This document shows, piece by piece, positions 8,307-16,340 of a stretch of DNA of 64,000 nucleotides. A program made the translations under genes and the position numbers. A model generated the notes under the pieces. It was not told the origin of the DNA. It made no database searches and was given only the letters and a program-made list of their open reading frames with translations. The first letter of the stretch is position 1. Each line of letters opens with the position of its first letter. This stretch comes from Bacillus sp. BHET2 (GTDB taxonomy: Bacteria; Bacillota; Bacilli; Bacillales; Bacillaceae_B), in the NCBI RefSeq assembly GCF_005938125.1, contig NZ_VCQN01000001.1, forward strand, positions 682,001-746,000, given 5' to 3'.

Positions 8307-8384
8307 CCTTCTTTGCATTACTGCGTCAGGGTTGAGGAATAATTTTTCCTGTTTTTAGAAGTTGGAAGATAATAATGAAAAAGG

Positions 8385-8417
8385 ATATATTTTTATTGTT
8401 TTACAATAAAAATATAT
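8385..8417. repeat. perfect AT-rich palindrome upstream of the DUF817 gene
   Basis: Two 15-base arms (8385-8399 and 8403-8417) are exact inverse complements around a TTT loop. It lies about 75 bases upstream of the DUF817 start and includes TATA-rich sequence. It could be an operator or the terminator of the upstream unit. Confidence 0.6.
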
Positions 8418-8492
8418 TATAATAAGAAGTGATATGCAGTGGGGAATCGATTCCCCAGCAGGAAATGTTGTATGCGAAAGGAGTCAAAGATT

Positions 8493-9284
8493 ATGAGAGC
8501 ATTAACACAACTCATACGATTCGGTTGGGAGCAGGCACTATCCTGTCTGTTCCCTGTCGTCATTTTTGCCTCTTTGGCTCTTACTCAAATCATACCGCTT
8601 CCCTTTCTGCCACGTTACGACTGGATACTCTTGATCTGTATTCTGATGCAGTGGGGGATGCTGCGTTCCGGACTTGAAACACGTGATGAATTGAAGGTGA
8701 TCACGGTGTTTCATTTGATCGGCCTTGCCCTTGAGCTCTTCAAGGTCCATATGGGCTCTTGGTCTTACCCGGAGGAAGGGTACTCTAAAGTATTTGGGGT
8801 GCCATTGTACAGTGGATTCATGTACGCAAGTGTTGCGAGTTATCTGTGCCAAGCATGGAGACGGTTGAATGTTGACCTGATAAAGTGGCCACCGCTTTGG
8901 GCAGTTATTCCTCTTGCATCTGCGATTTATTTGAACTTTTTCATCCACCATTATTGGATGGATATTCGCTGGTGGTTATCCATACTTGTCATCATCGTCT
9001 TTTGGCAAACCTGGGTCACATATGAGGTGGGGGGTACCAAGTACCATATGCCACTTGCCCTTTCGTTTGTACTAATTGGATTCTTCATTTGGATCGCTGA
9101 AAATATCGCCACGTTCTTTGGTGCGTGGCAATATCCAAACCAGACCGAGGCATGGAGTCTCGTCCATCTTGGAAAAGTGAGTTCATGGCTGTTATTGGTG
9201 ATTGTCAGCTTTCTCATCGTAGCGACATTGAAGCAGGTGAAAGGGAAAGGTACCGTGAGAAAAGGGATAAGTCAGGTAATCTAG
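8493..9284 (+). CDS. DUF817 family integral membrane protein (YoaT-like)
   Basis: The start is at ATG 8493 (MRALTQLIRFGWEQ), with GAAAGGAG (8474-8481) upstream; in-frame codons from 8439 lack an RBS. The 263 residues carry about eight membrane segments. DUF817 marks include WEQALSCLFPV, LFKVHMGSWSYPE, VPLYSGFMYASVASYLCQAWRR and ENIATFFGAWQYPNQ. The family has no established function. A hairpin terminator follows at 9376. Confidence 0.85.
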   Translation: MRALTQLIRFGWEQALSCLFPVVIFASLALTQIIPLPFLPRYDWILLICILMQWGMLRSGLETRDELKVITVFHLIGLALELFKVHMGSWSYPEEGYSKVFGVPLYSGFMYASVASYLCQAWRRLNVDLIKWPPLWAVIPLASAIYLNFFIHHYWMDIRWWLSILVIIVFWQTWVTYEVGGTKYHMPLALSFVLIGFFIWIAENIATFFGAWQYPNQTEAWSLVHLGKVSSWLLLVIVSFLIVATLKQVKGKGTVRKGISQVI

Positions 9285-9375
9285 TGATTAAAGCTCTATT
9301 TGAATAAATCATCCCAATCTTACTTACATTATGTGCTGTCACCACTCTACACTTGTAAGCTAGGTCTCATCATTC

Positions 9376-9414
9376 AATAAACCATCTCCAAAAGGAAATG
9401 GTTTATTATTTTTT
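9376..9414 (+). terminator. intrinsic terminator after the DUF817 gene
   Basis: The 10-base arms AATAAACCAT (9376-9385) and ATGGTTTATT (9398-9407) are followed by a T-run. Confidence 0.75.
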
Positions 9415-9492
9415 ATCTGAATATTGAAACTAAGTAGTCTTTCTGTTCGTAAGTATTAAGAGAGTCTAGTCTCTCCAAGGGAGGTGTTTCGT

Positions 9493-9570
9493 ATGGCTGA
9501 AGGGATGTTTTTGCTCATCATCGTATTCACAACAGTTATCATCATTGGAAGAAATAGAAAGAAAAAATAA
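9493..9570 (+). CDS. 25-residue hydrophobic micropeptide
   Basis: GGGAGGTG precedes ATG 9493. The product is 25 residues: a helix (MFLLIIVFTTVIIIG) followed by the basic tail RNRKKK. The strong RBS and the membrane-plus-basic-tail layout suggest that it is translated. A similar 25-residue ORF with a KKK tail occurs at 56907. The function is unknown. Confidence 0.45.
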   Translation: MAEGMFLLIIVFTTVIIIGRNRKKK

Positions 9571-9776
9571 TTTGATCACAAAGAACAAGGTGTTTATTAT
9601 GCAGTCGATGAATAAATTCAAGAAGGTATTTTAAGACAAGACCGGTTACGAAACGGTGAGTTTGTAGACCGTGTAAGGATGAGTATTCTAGTTGATGAGT
9701 TCTTTAGCTAACTTACGAACGATTGGAAGTCAATCTTTATGTCGCCTTACTGTATATAAGTGTACTCTATTGGTTT

Positions 9777-9899
9777 AATGCGTCACTTTCGGGGTTTATG
9801 CGTCAGAATATTTTTTTATGCGTCACTTTCAGGATTTATGCGTCGGAATCTCCATTTATGCGTCACTCTCAGATTATTGGCGTCACACTCGTAGAAAGA
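9777..9899. repeat. imperfect tandem array with exact 20-bp period (GCGTC core)
   Basis: GCGTC begins at 9780, 9800, 9820, 9840, 9860 and 9880, always 20 bases apart. Most units carry TTTATGCGTCA. Units alternate between a CACTTTC-type and a GGAAT-type second half, giving a 40-base superperiod. The period is not a multiple of three, so it is not a protein repeat. The array lies in gene-poor DNA. Confidence 0.9.
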
Positions 9900-9979
9900 C
9901 ATAATCCCATGTCACAAAGTTACATATAAAGAATCCGATTAATCAGAATAGAAGGAGAATCAGGTAACCATTCTTACAA

Positions 9980-10160
9980 CTAGCTCAACAATACCTCCGC
10001 CCGATCCGCATCAATCGATAATCGTAAGCCTTTAATGATTAATCACTCTTTTTTTTATGAACTGATCACGGCATTCGTCGTTTCTCTCGTTGCCCCAATC
10101 ATATTGGCAATGTCAGCGTTAGCGAGTTTCATATAGATGGACTGTCCCCGTTTTTAGTGA
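9980..10160 (-). pseudogene. relic of a Crp/Fnr-family transcription regulator (C-terminus)
   Basis: On the minus strand, MKLANADIANMIGATRETTN (coding from about 10132 downwards) matches the Crp-type helix-turn-helix (usual form DIANMIGxTRETVxR). After a frameshift near 10050, the frame giving GLRLSIDADRAEVLLS runs to a stop at 9980-9982, as expected for the C-terminus. The upstream effector domain is not recognisable and frames are interrupted there. The regulator cannot be functional. The copy it decayed from, and its targets, are not visible here. Confidence 0.65.
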
Positions 10161-10650
10161 GATCTGAGCGTTTGTTCTCTGTTGTTGATCGCAATCGTCC
10201 AAACTAGTGAACCCCAAAATCGTTGTTGCCCATTGCCCTATTTACACGTCAATGCATGAAGCTAATGTTGAATGGTTCCTAACTGGACCAGTGCATTAAA
10301 ATATATAATAAGAAGAAAACAGAACCCCCAGAATGTTGATTTCACAGCATTCTGGGGGTTTCTGTTTTCTCAGACCTTGGTGGAAAAGTGAAATATGGTT
10401 TGAGAAGGCCACCATAACTGTGGACTGATCTTACGTCCGATAAAAAACCTTGGTTCAGCGAAAGATGTTGAACAATCTTTAAGTCTTGAATGATTTCTCT
10501 TCTAGTGGGATCTTTTTCCTTCACTTAGATAACTCGTAGGATGGTGCAAACCGAAAATGTTTCCAAAATTCAAGTACCTAGCATTCACTACAAATGAATA
10601 TTCTAAACTATTCTAGGAAAGCTACTAGAAACGATTCATTAGGAGCGGTC
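10161..10650. other. gene-poor stretch upstream of the germination operon
   Basis: Apart from the strong hairpin at 10316-10370 I see no supported gene. A 60-codon minus-strand frame at 10342-10524 overlaps the hairpin and has no RBS or recognisable sequence. No convincing forespore (SigG) promoter for the operon could be picked by eye. Confidence 0.4.
10316..10370 (+). terminator. strong intrinsic terminator (orphan)
   Basis: Arms of about 20 bases (10316-10335 and 10348-10368), including CCCCCAGAATG / CATTCTGGGGG, end in a T-rich tract. The loop resembles that of the terminator at 16151 (ATGTTGATTT-CAGCAT). No intact + strand gene ends nearby, so it may have belonged to a lost gene. Confidence 0.75.
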
Positions 10651-12165
10651 ATGATGCGCTATAGAGGAAAGAATCGGGAGTCATTCCAGAGGTCGAATGA
10701 GAATGTAAGGGAATCTACTCAACCTGTTAAGCCTCTATCGGAAAACGTAATGGTCAATATAGAATACATACAAACAGTTTTCGGCCACACTTCTGATTTA
10801 CATATCAGTGATTTAGTCTTGAAGGAACGGGATAGTAGATTGGTGTATTTAAATGGAATGGTTGATCATTCGATTATTGAGAATTTCGAACTGGCTCTGG
10901 TTGACCTTCACTTGGAGCGGGACATATCCAGCTCTTCTTTACCTGGTGATATAGAGGAGATCGACTGCTTTGACCAACTCATTCAATCGATACTGTCGGG
11001 AGAAACTGCCATTCTGATTGAAGGCGTCATGAAGGGGTTTATTCTAAAAACATCTAGTCAGAAGGTGAGAGATGTTTCAGAGTCAACATCTGAACAAGTT
11101 GTAAGAGGTCCTAAGGAAGCGTTCACTGAAACGCTTCAAACGAATACCGCTCTCATTCGACGAAAAATAAAGGATGCGAACCTTTGGAGCATCACGAGGC
11201 AGGTTGGACAATCAACTCAAACCGATGTGTCTGTTCTATACATCAATGGAGTGGCAGACGAAAAGATTGTGAAAGAGGTCCTTCAAAGGATTGACCGGAT
11301 TGATATTGATGGGATTCTCGAGGGGAATTACATTGAAGAATTAATTGAGGATCCAACCTATTCTCCTTTCCCCACCGTTTATAATACGGAGAGACCTGAT
11401 GGAATCGCTGCCGGCCTTTTGGAAGGGCGAATCGCCATATTGGTTGATGGAACTCCTTTTGCATTATTGGTACCAGCGCTTTTCGTTCAATTCTTCCAAT
11501 CAGCAGAGGATTACTATCAGAGATGGGATATTGCTAGTCTTATACGAATCTTGAGGGTGTTCAGTCTATTTATGTCTCTCCTTGGCCCGTCACTCTATAT
11601 CGCTCTAAGTACCTTCCATCAAGAAATGATGCCTACGAACCTTCTGATTAGTCTTGCTGCTCAGCGACAGGGCGTTCCCTTTCCAGCACTATTTGAAGCG
11701 GTTCTGATGGAAATCACCTTAGAAATCTTAAGAGAGGCAGGAATCCGGTTGCCGAAAACCATCGGTCAAACCGTGTCAATTGTAGGAGCATTGGTAATTG
11801 GGCAAGCTGCTGTTGAAGCAGGCTTTGTCTCTCCCGCCATGGTGATCGTCGTTTCATTTACTGCGATTTCTAACTTTGTCCTTCCGTCTTATAATATCGC
11901 CATTTCAATAAGAATATTGAGGTTCCTATTTATGATTTTGGCGGCTACTCTGGGGTTATATGGAATGGCTTTGGGATTGTTTGCACTATCCATCCATTTA
12001 TGCGGGTTACGCTCCTTTGGGGTTCCTTACATGTCACCAATCGCACCGTATGTCAAGCAAGATCAAAAAGACACCTTGTTAAGGCTACCCCGAAAACATT
12101 TAGTGACACGACCACGATTGATTAGTCAGAAGAATATTGTGCGTCAGGGCAATAAATCGGAATGA
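10651..12165 (+). CDS. spore germinant receptor A subunit (GerA family)
   Basis: I place the start at ATG 10651, 7 bases after AGGAG; ATG 10594 in the same frame lacks an RBS. The product has about 504 residues. The soluble N-terminal half contains the family elements NIEYIQTVFGHTSDLHI, GVMKGFILKT, VRGPKEAFTETLQTNTALIR and DGRRxx-like VGQSTQTDVSVLYINGVAD. The C-terminal half has several membrane helices with SLLGPSLYIALSTFHQEMMPT and EAGIRLPKTIGQTVSIVGAL. GerA subunits sit in the spore inner membrane and form the nutrient-gated channel complex with B and C subunits. First gene of an A-C-D-B operon. Confidence 0.95.
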   Translation: MMRYRGKNRESFQRSNENVRESTQPVKPLSENVMVNIEYIQTVFGHTSDLHISDLVLKERDSRLVYLNGMVDHSIIENFELALVDLHLERDISSSSLPGDIEEIDCFDQLIQSILSGETAILIEGVMKGFILKTSSQKVRDVSESTSEQVVRGPKEAFTETLQTNTALIRRKIKDANLWSITRQVGQSTQTDVSVLYINGVADEKIVKEVLQRIDRIDIDGILEGNYIEELIEDPTYSPFPTVYNTERPDGIAAGLLEGRIAILVDGTPFALLVPALFVQFFQSAEDYYQRWDIASLIRILRVFSLFMSLLGPSLYIALSTFHQEMMPTNLLISLAAQRQGVPFPALFEAVLMEITLEILREAGIRLPKTIGQTVSIVGALVIGQAAVEAGFVSPAMVIVVSFTAISNFVLPSYNIAISIRILRFLFMILAATLGLYGMALGLFALSIHLCGLRSFGVPYMSPIAPYVKQDQKDTLLRLPRKHLVTRPRLISQKNIVRQGNKSE

Positions 12166-12190
12166 ACGTCATCTAAGAAAGGTGAAAAAT

Positions 12191-13384
12191 ATGAAATGGA
12201 AACTCCTTATTGTATCAGTAATCTCTTCTTTATTGCTAAGTGGTTGCTGGAATAGCAGAGAACTTGATGAAATTGGAATTGCTGTAGCATTAGGGATTGA
12301 TAAATCAGGTGATAAGATTCTTATTTCAGTTCAATTGGTGAACCCAGGTGAAATTTCAAGTAAGCATTCAGGAGGTGCCAAAGCGCCTATCGTCATCTAT
12401 CAGGAAACGGGAGATACTGTTTTTGAGGCCCTCAGAAAAATGACCAAGACCGTTCCTCTTAAAACGTTTTTCCCACATCTGAGAATGCTTGTCATAGGAG
12501 AAAATCTAGCGAAAGAAGGGATTGCCACATCCATGGATCTACTTGCACGAGATCAAGAATTTCGCCCTGATTTTTACGTTGTAATAGCAAAGGACCATGA
12601 AGCTCACCAAGTTCTGAAAATGCTGGTTCCAGTAGAAAAGATTACAGCCCAAAACCTGTTCAAAAAATTAGAAACTTCCTCAAGTGTTTGGGCCCCAACG
12701 GTTGCTCTAACATTCGGGGAATTGTTAGATGAGTTCATCAGTCCAGGAAAACAAGCGGTGGTCACAGGAGTGCAAATAGTGGGTGACCCTGAGGTCGGGA
12801 AGTACACATCAAATCTTCAATCTGCCGATCCCCCCGTTCGTCTGCAGTATACAGACACAGCTATATTTAAGGACGACAAACTTCATGGATGGCTTAATGA
12901 ACCAGAAAGCAAAGGGTACAACTATATCGTTGGGAATGTAAAGAGCACCGTAGTTAACGTCCCTTGTAGTGAGGGGGGAAAAGTATCCATTGAAATCTTG
13001 AAAACGAAGGCAAAAGTACTTGCAACCTTTTCAAAAGGGAACCCTTCAATTGATGTCAATCTTGAAGCAACGGGAAATGTGGGAGAGGTTCAGTGTGATA
13101 TGGATTTTAAGAAAACAAAAACGATCGAGGATTTAGAAAAAAAAGTAGAAAGAGATATAAAGGATAAAATGATGCAGTCTATCAAAACAGCTCAAGAATC
13201 CTACAGGGTTGATATATTTGGATTTGGTGATGTGATTCATCGGGAAAACTATCGTTATTGGAACAAGAATAAAAAAGAATGGGACGAACATTTTGCAGAA
13301 TTGCCGGTACATGTCAACGTGAAAACAAATATCCGGCAAACGGGGAAACGAAACCACTCAATTGTGAACCAAATAAGGGAGTAA
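12191..13384 (+). CDS. spore germinant receptor C subunit (Ger(x)C lipoprotein)
   Basis: The start at ATG 12191 is preceded by AAAGGTG. The in-frame GTG and ATG codons from 12137 lie within the end of the A gene. The 397-residue product has a signal peptide with lipobox LLLSGC and then WNSRELDEIGIAVALGIDKSG, the hallmark of Ger(x)C proteins. Domains typical of the family follow to the C-terminus (YRVDIFGFGDVIHRENYRYW). It is anchored by a lipid in the spore inner membrane and is needed for receptor function. It lies 25 bases after the A gene and directly before the small D-type gene. Confidence 0.95.
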   Translation: MKWKLLIVSVISSLLLSGCWNSRELDEIGIAVALGIDKSGDKILISVQLVNPGEISSKHSGGAKAPIVIYQETGDTVFEALRKMTKTVPLKTFFPHLRMLVIGENLAKEGIATSMDLLARDQEFRPDFYVVIAKDHEAHQVLKMLVPVEKITAQNLFKKLETSSSVWAPTVALTFGELLDEFISPGKQAVVTGVQIVGDPEVGKYTSNLQSADPPVRLQYTDTAIFKDDKLHGWLNEPESKGYNYIVGNVKSTVVNVPCSEGGKVSIEILKTKAKVLATFSKGNPSIDVNLEATGNVGEVQCDMDFKKTKTIEDLEKKVERDIKDKMMQSIKTAQESYRVDIFGFGDVIHRENYRYWNKNKKEWDEHFAELPVHVNVKTNIRQTGKRNHSIVNQIRE

Positions 13385-13390
13385 GTGAGT

Positions 13391-13624
13391 ATGTGGAAAA
13401 TACTAGGGGTCACTATCGTTATACTTATTTTCGTCTACATGGATGGGATTTCTCTCTGGAAGCATCATCACTACAGAGCGTTATGGACATTTTTGATTCT
13501 CATGGGTATTGGTACAGGATTGCTGATTTATCAACTTTTCATAGGGCCTATCCCAACCTTATTAAAAGGGGTAGACTTTATTCTTAACCCGGTTACGGAC
13601 TCTTTTTATAAACTATTCGAATAA
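13391..13624 (+). CDS. small two-helix protein, germinant receptor D subunit-like
   Basis: ATG 13391 is about 9 bases after GGGAG; GTG 13385 is possible but too close. The 77 residues form two membrane helices (ILGVTIVILIFVYMDGISLW and LWTFLILMGIGTGLLIYQLF). Small two-helix D subunits accompany several Bacillus germinant receptors and modulate their activity. Gene position inside the operon, size and topology agree with that. Direct sequence similarity was not tested. Confidence 0.7.
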   Translation: MWKILGVTIVILIFVYMDGISLWKHHHYRALWTFLILMGIGTGLLIYQLFIGPIPTLLKGVDFILNPVTDSFYKLFE

Positions 13625-13642
13625 GGAAGGAGGGAATGAATT

Positions 13643-14761
13643 ATGTTGGAAAAAGGAAAAATAAGTCTCAGGCAGTTTACAGTATTAGTCCTACTCTATA
13701 CGGTTGGAAGCACCATCTTAATCATTCCCTCCATCCTCACATCAGTCGCAAAGCAAGATGCCTGGATTGCAGGGTTTATCGGATTAGGAGGTGGTGTTGT
13801 AGCCGTTTTTTTATATTCAAGTCTTGCTTCCAAATTTCCAGGGAAGAATTTCTCACAGATTCTTGAACAACTTCTTGGCAAATGGGTAGGAAAGACCGTT
13901 TCGTTAGTGTATTTACTAACCTTTGTTTTCTTATTGTGCTTATTTGTTCTTCGGGATATCGGGGACTTCATGGTATCGGTGATGATGGTTGAAACGCCAA
14001 TAGAAGTTATTCATTTCACCTTTTTAGTTGTGGTCATATTTGCTGTAAGGCAAGGGCTTGAGACTCTGTCCCGTACAGCTGAATTATTTTTACCTTGGAC
14101 CTTTTTCCTCTTCTTGATATTAGTATTTGCGGTTTCTCCACATATCGATTTTAACGCTGCTCGACCAGTTATGGAATTTGGCCTGAAGCCTGTATTGAAT
14201 GCAAGTATATCGTTTCTAACATTTCCTTTCTTGGAATTGATTGTTTTCTTAATGATCATACCTTATGTCAATACACAACATATCAGAAAAGGGTTCTTAA
14301 CTGGAACACTCATTGGCGGTGGCAGTCTAATACTTATTTCAATCCTTTCTATTCTTGTTTTAGGTGTTGTTGATACATCTGAAAGTGTATATTCGAGCTA
14401 TGATTTAGCCAAACAAATCAATCTAGGTGGATTTATACAACGAGTGGAAGCGATGATGGCTTTCCTTTGGTTTACAACTGTATTCATGAAATTGACGATC
14501 TTAACTTATGTCGTGTCCCTTGGTCTCGCTCAAACATTAGAATTACATGATCACAAGGTTCTCACCCTCCCGTTAGCATTAATTATGTATGTGTTTTCCA
14601 TTGACTTATTCCCAAATATTTCATTTTTGATAGAATTTACCCAAACGATGCAAATATACGTATTAATCTATGGAGCAGTTTTTCCAATAATATTAATCAT
14701 CTTGTCCAATATTAGGCAGGTTCGTTCCCTAAAACCTAAGGAGAATGAGGCTGGGACATAA
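13643..14761 (+). CDS. spore germinant receptor B subunit (GerB family permease)
   Basis: GGAAGGAGG precedes ATG 13643. The 372-residue product has about ten membrane helices and the GerB/amino-acid-permease N-terminus ISLRQFTVLVLLYTVGSTIL. GLETLSRTAELFLPW and NISFLIEFTQTMQIYV are further family marks. B subunits are thought to bind germinants. Its last codons (NEAGT and the TAA) are part of the repeat element that starts at 14747, so the native C-terminus may have been replaced by a few residues. Last gene of the operon. Confidence 0.95.
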   Translation: MLEKGKISLRQFTVLVLLYTVGSTILIIPSILTSVAKQDAWIAGFIGLGGGVVAVFLYSSLASKFPGKNFSQILEQLLGKWVGKTVSLVYLLTFVFLLCLFVLRDIGDFMVSVMMVETPIEVIHFTFLVVVIFAVRQGLETLSRTAELFLPWTFFLFLILVFAVSPHIDFNAARPVMEFGLKPVLNASISFLTFPFLELIVFLMIIPYVNTQHIRKGFLTGTLIGGGSLILISILSILVLGVVDTSESVYSSYDLAKQINLGGFIQRVEAMMAFLWFTTVFMKLTILTYVVSLGLAQTLELHDHKVLTLPLALIMYVFSIDLFPNISFLIEFTQTMQIYVLIYGAVFPIILIILSNIRQVRSLKPKENEAGT

Positions 14762-15093
14762 CCAAATCAATATAATCGAAAGACGAACAATCAGGATAAA
14801 AGACCATGTTAGGCTTTCTTGTGACACCGCTGTTGATTTCCGTGCAAGACTTCGCTTTCCTCGGGGCGGAAGGCGAGCCTCCTCGTCGCTGACGCTCCTG
14901 CGGGGTCTCACCTATTCCGCTTTTCCCGCAGGAGTCTTCGTCTTGCACTCCAATCAAAAGCTAGAACCGGTTAAATACACTATATTTGCTTTTGCAATAA
15001 CCATAAAAAATCCGAACGTTTTCGATTTTCAGTAAAGAATGTCGAATGTTCGTTCGGATTTTTCTTTGACTAAAACCCTTTTGTCCCAGCCTC
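14747..15093. mobile_element. MITE-like repeat with 12-bp terminal inverted repeats
   Basis: The element begins GAGGCTGGGACA (14747-14758) and ends with the inverse TGTCCCAGCCTC (15082-15093). It is 347 bases long and has no transposase. It contains a second structured block (14842-14948) bounded by GTGCAAGAC and GTCTTGCAC, with a GC-rich body unlike the flanks, and a hairpin around ATCCGAACG / CGTTCGGAT (15009-15060). Such structured intergenic repeats are common in Bacillaceae genomes (recollection). The left end overlaps the last 15 bases of the gerB-type gene. A partial relative lies at 47270-47378. Confidence 0.75.
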
Positions 15094-15198
15094 ATAGAAG
15101 CTTATACATGATAAGGAAACGAGTATGTAGAAAAGACCACTATTAAATTCCTCCCAAATCCATTTGTAAAAAACTCTATGAAAAAAGGTCGAATTTAG

Positions 15199-15215
15199 TT
15201 CACATAAACTTCATA
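15199..15215 (+). promoter_or_regulatory. candidate PhoP box upstream of glpQ
   Basis: TTCACA (15199-15204) and TTCATA (15210-15215) are spaced 11 bases start to start, as in Bacillus PhoP boxes (TTAACA-like hexamers with 5-base spacers). A further TTAACA lies in phase at 15243. PhoP control would fit the gene's phosphate-scavenging role. The call is by eye. Confidence 0.45.
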
Positions 15216-15300
15216 AAAGGCAACAACGAATAATACTCTCATTTAACATCCCTTTCCTAAAATATAGTAGAAATACATATTAGGATAGGAGATGAAGAGC

Positions 15301-16119
15301 ATGAACAGAAAATTCGTAATCGGTACAGGAGTTGCTATTTCATTGTTGTTAAGCACATTCAATCAGGCGTTTGCAGAGGAGTCAAAAGGCGAAAGAAAAC
15401 GAGTGGAAACCGTAGCACATCGCGGGGCATCGGCTTATGCACCTGAAAACACGATCGCAAGTTTCGATCTGGCAGTCGATATGAAGGCCGATTATATTGA
15501 AATCGATGTACAAAGAAGTAAAGATGGAGAATTGGTCGTCATTCATGATACGACAGTGGATCGAACAACTGATGGTACAGGAAAAGTACGAGATTTAACA
15601 CTTGAACAACTTAAGAGTCTTGATGCCGGTAGCTGGAAGGGTGAACAATTCGCAGGAGAACCCCTCCCAACATTTGAAGAAGTTCTTAATCGTTATCATG
15701 GTAAAGCAGGGATCTTAATAGAATTAAAGTCTCCAGAACTTTATCTAGGAATCGAAGAACAAGTGGCAGCAACATTAAAAGATCACCATCTCGATAAACC
15801 ACACAATGAAAAAATCATTCTTCAATCGTTTAACTTTGACTCAATGAAGAAAATGGATAAGCTACTTCCTCATGTACCAGTCGGTGTCTTAGCTGCTAAC
15901 CGTTCCCTTACCTCAAAGAAGACTCTGCAAGAAATCTCAACCTATGCGGAATGGTTCAATCCAAGCTACGGAATCGTGACAGAAGAGGTGGTGAAAAACG
16001 TTCATTCACTTGATTTGCAAATTGGATCATGGACAGTGCGCAGTCATGAATCGGCAGACTTTTTATTTGATATGAACGTTGATGCAATTATCACGGATTA
16101 TGTAGTTCCAAGGAATTAA
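15301..16119 (+). CDS. glpQ: secreted glycerophosphodiester phosphodiesterase
   Basis: The start is at ATG 15301, because AGGAG (15287-15291) is correctly spaced for it and runs into the earlier ATG 15292. A signal peptide with cleavage near AFA-EES precedes the mature enzyme. The GDPD catalytic motifs are clear: VAHRGASAYAPENTIASF (catalytic His), DYIEIDVQRSKDGELVVIHD (metal-binding E/D and second His), ILIELKSP, and at the end SWTVRSHESADFL..DAIITDY. It hydrolyses glycerophosphodiesters, and possibly teichoic-acid-derived ones, to glycerol-3-phosphate outside the cell. Followed by a terminator and by the phosphatase gene. Confidence 0.95.
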   Translation: MNRKFVIGTGVAISLLLSTFNQAFAEESKGERKRVETVAHRGASAYAPENTIASFDLAVDMKADYIEIDVQRSKDGELVVIHDTTVDRTTDGTGKVRDLTLEQLKSLDAGSWKGEQFAGEPLPTFEEVLNRYHGKAGILIELKSPELYLGIEEQVAATLKDHHLDKPHNEKIILQSFNFDSMKKMDKLLPHVPVGVLAANRSLTSKKTLQEISTYAEWFNPSYGIVTEEVVKNVHSLDLQIGSWTVRSHESADFLFDMNVDAIITDYVVPRN

Positions 16120-16150
16120 TATGAATCTAGAATGATATAGTTAATGAAAG

Positions 16151-16191
16151 AAAACCAGGGATGTTGATTTTTCAGCATTTCTGGTTTTTTT
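16151..16191 (+). terminator. intrinsic terminator after glpQ
   Basis: AAAACCAG and CTGGTTTT arms (16151-16158 and 16181-16188), extended by GATG / CAT pairing, are followed by a run of T. Confidence 0.7.
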
Positions 16192-16243
16192 AGTAGATAA
16201 GATTACATTGGCTTAATAGTTGAAATGAGAAAGTCAACTGATC

Positions 16244-16260
16244 TTTACAAAGAATTAAAC
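16244..16260 (+). promoter_or_regulatory. candidate PhoP box upstream of the PhoX-type phosphatase
   Basis: TTTACA (16244-16249) and TTAAAC (16255-16260) are 11 bases apart start to start, the same spacing as upstream of glpQ. TTAACC follows at 16261 and again at 16286. This fits phosphate-starvation control. The call is by eye. Confidence 0.45.
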
Positions 16261-16340
16261 TTAACCCCCTTGTATTCATACTGGCTTAACCATTCAATGT
16301 TTTACTAGTGTAGTAGCAATTATATTAGGAGGGATTAAAG

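Noticed and set aside
9777-9899. CRISPR array
   Set aside because: Units are 20 bases in total without unique spacers, and no cas genes are in the window.
9723-9929. 68-codon ORF through the GCGTC array
   Set aside because: The 20-base period breaks the reading phase at every unit and the product has no consistent repeat, so it is incidental.
10342-10524. 60-codon minus-strand ORF
   Set aside because: It runs into the perfect terminator hairpin at 10316-10370 and has no RBS or protein-like pattern.
14745-15035. Plus- and minus-strand ORFs inside the MITE-like element (14729-15035)
   Set aside because: They are produced by the structured GC-rich repeat; no transposase motif or RBS.
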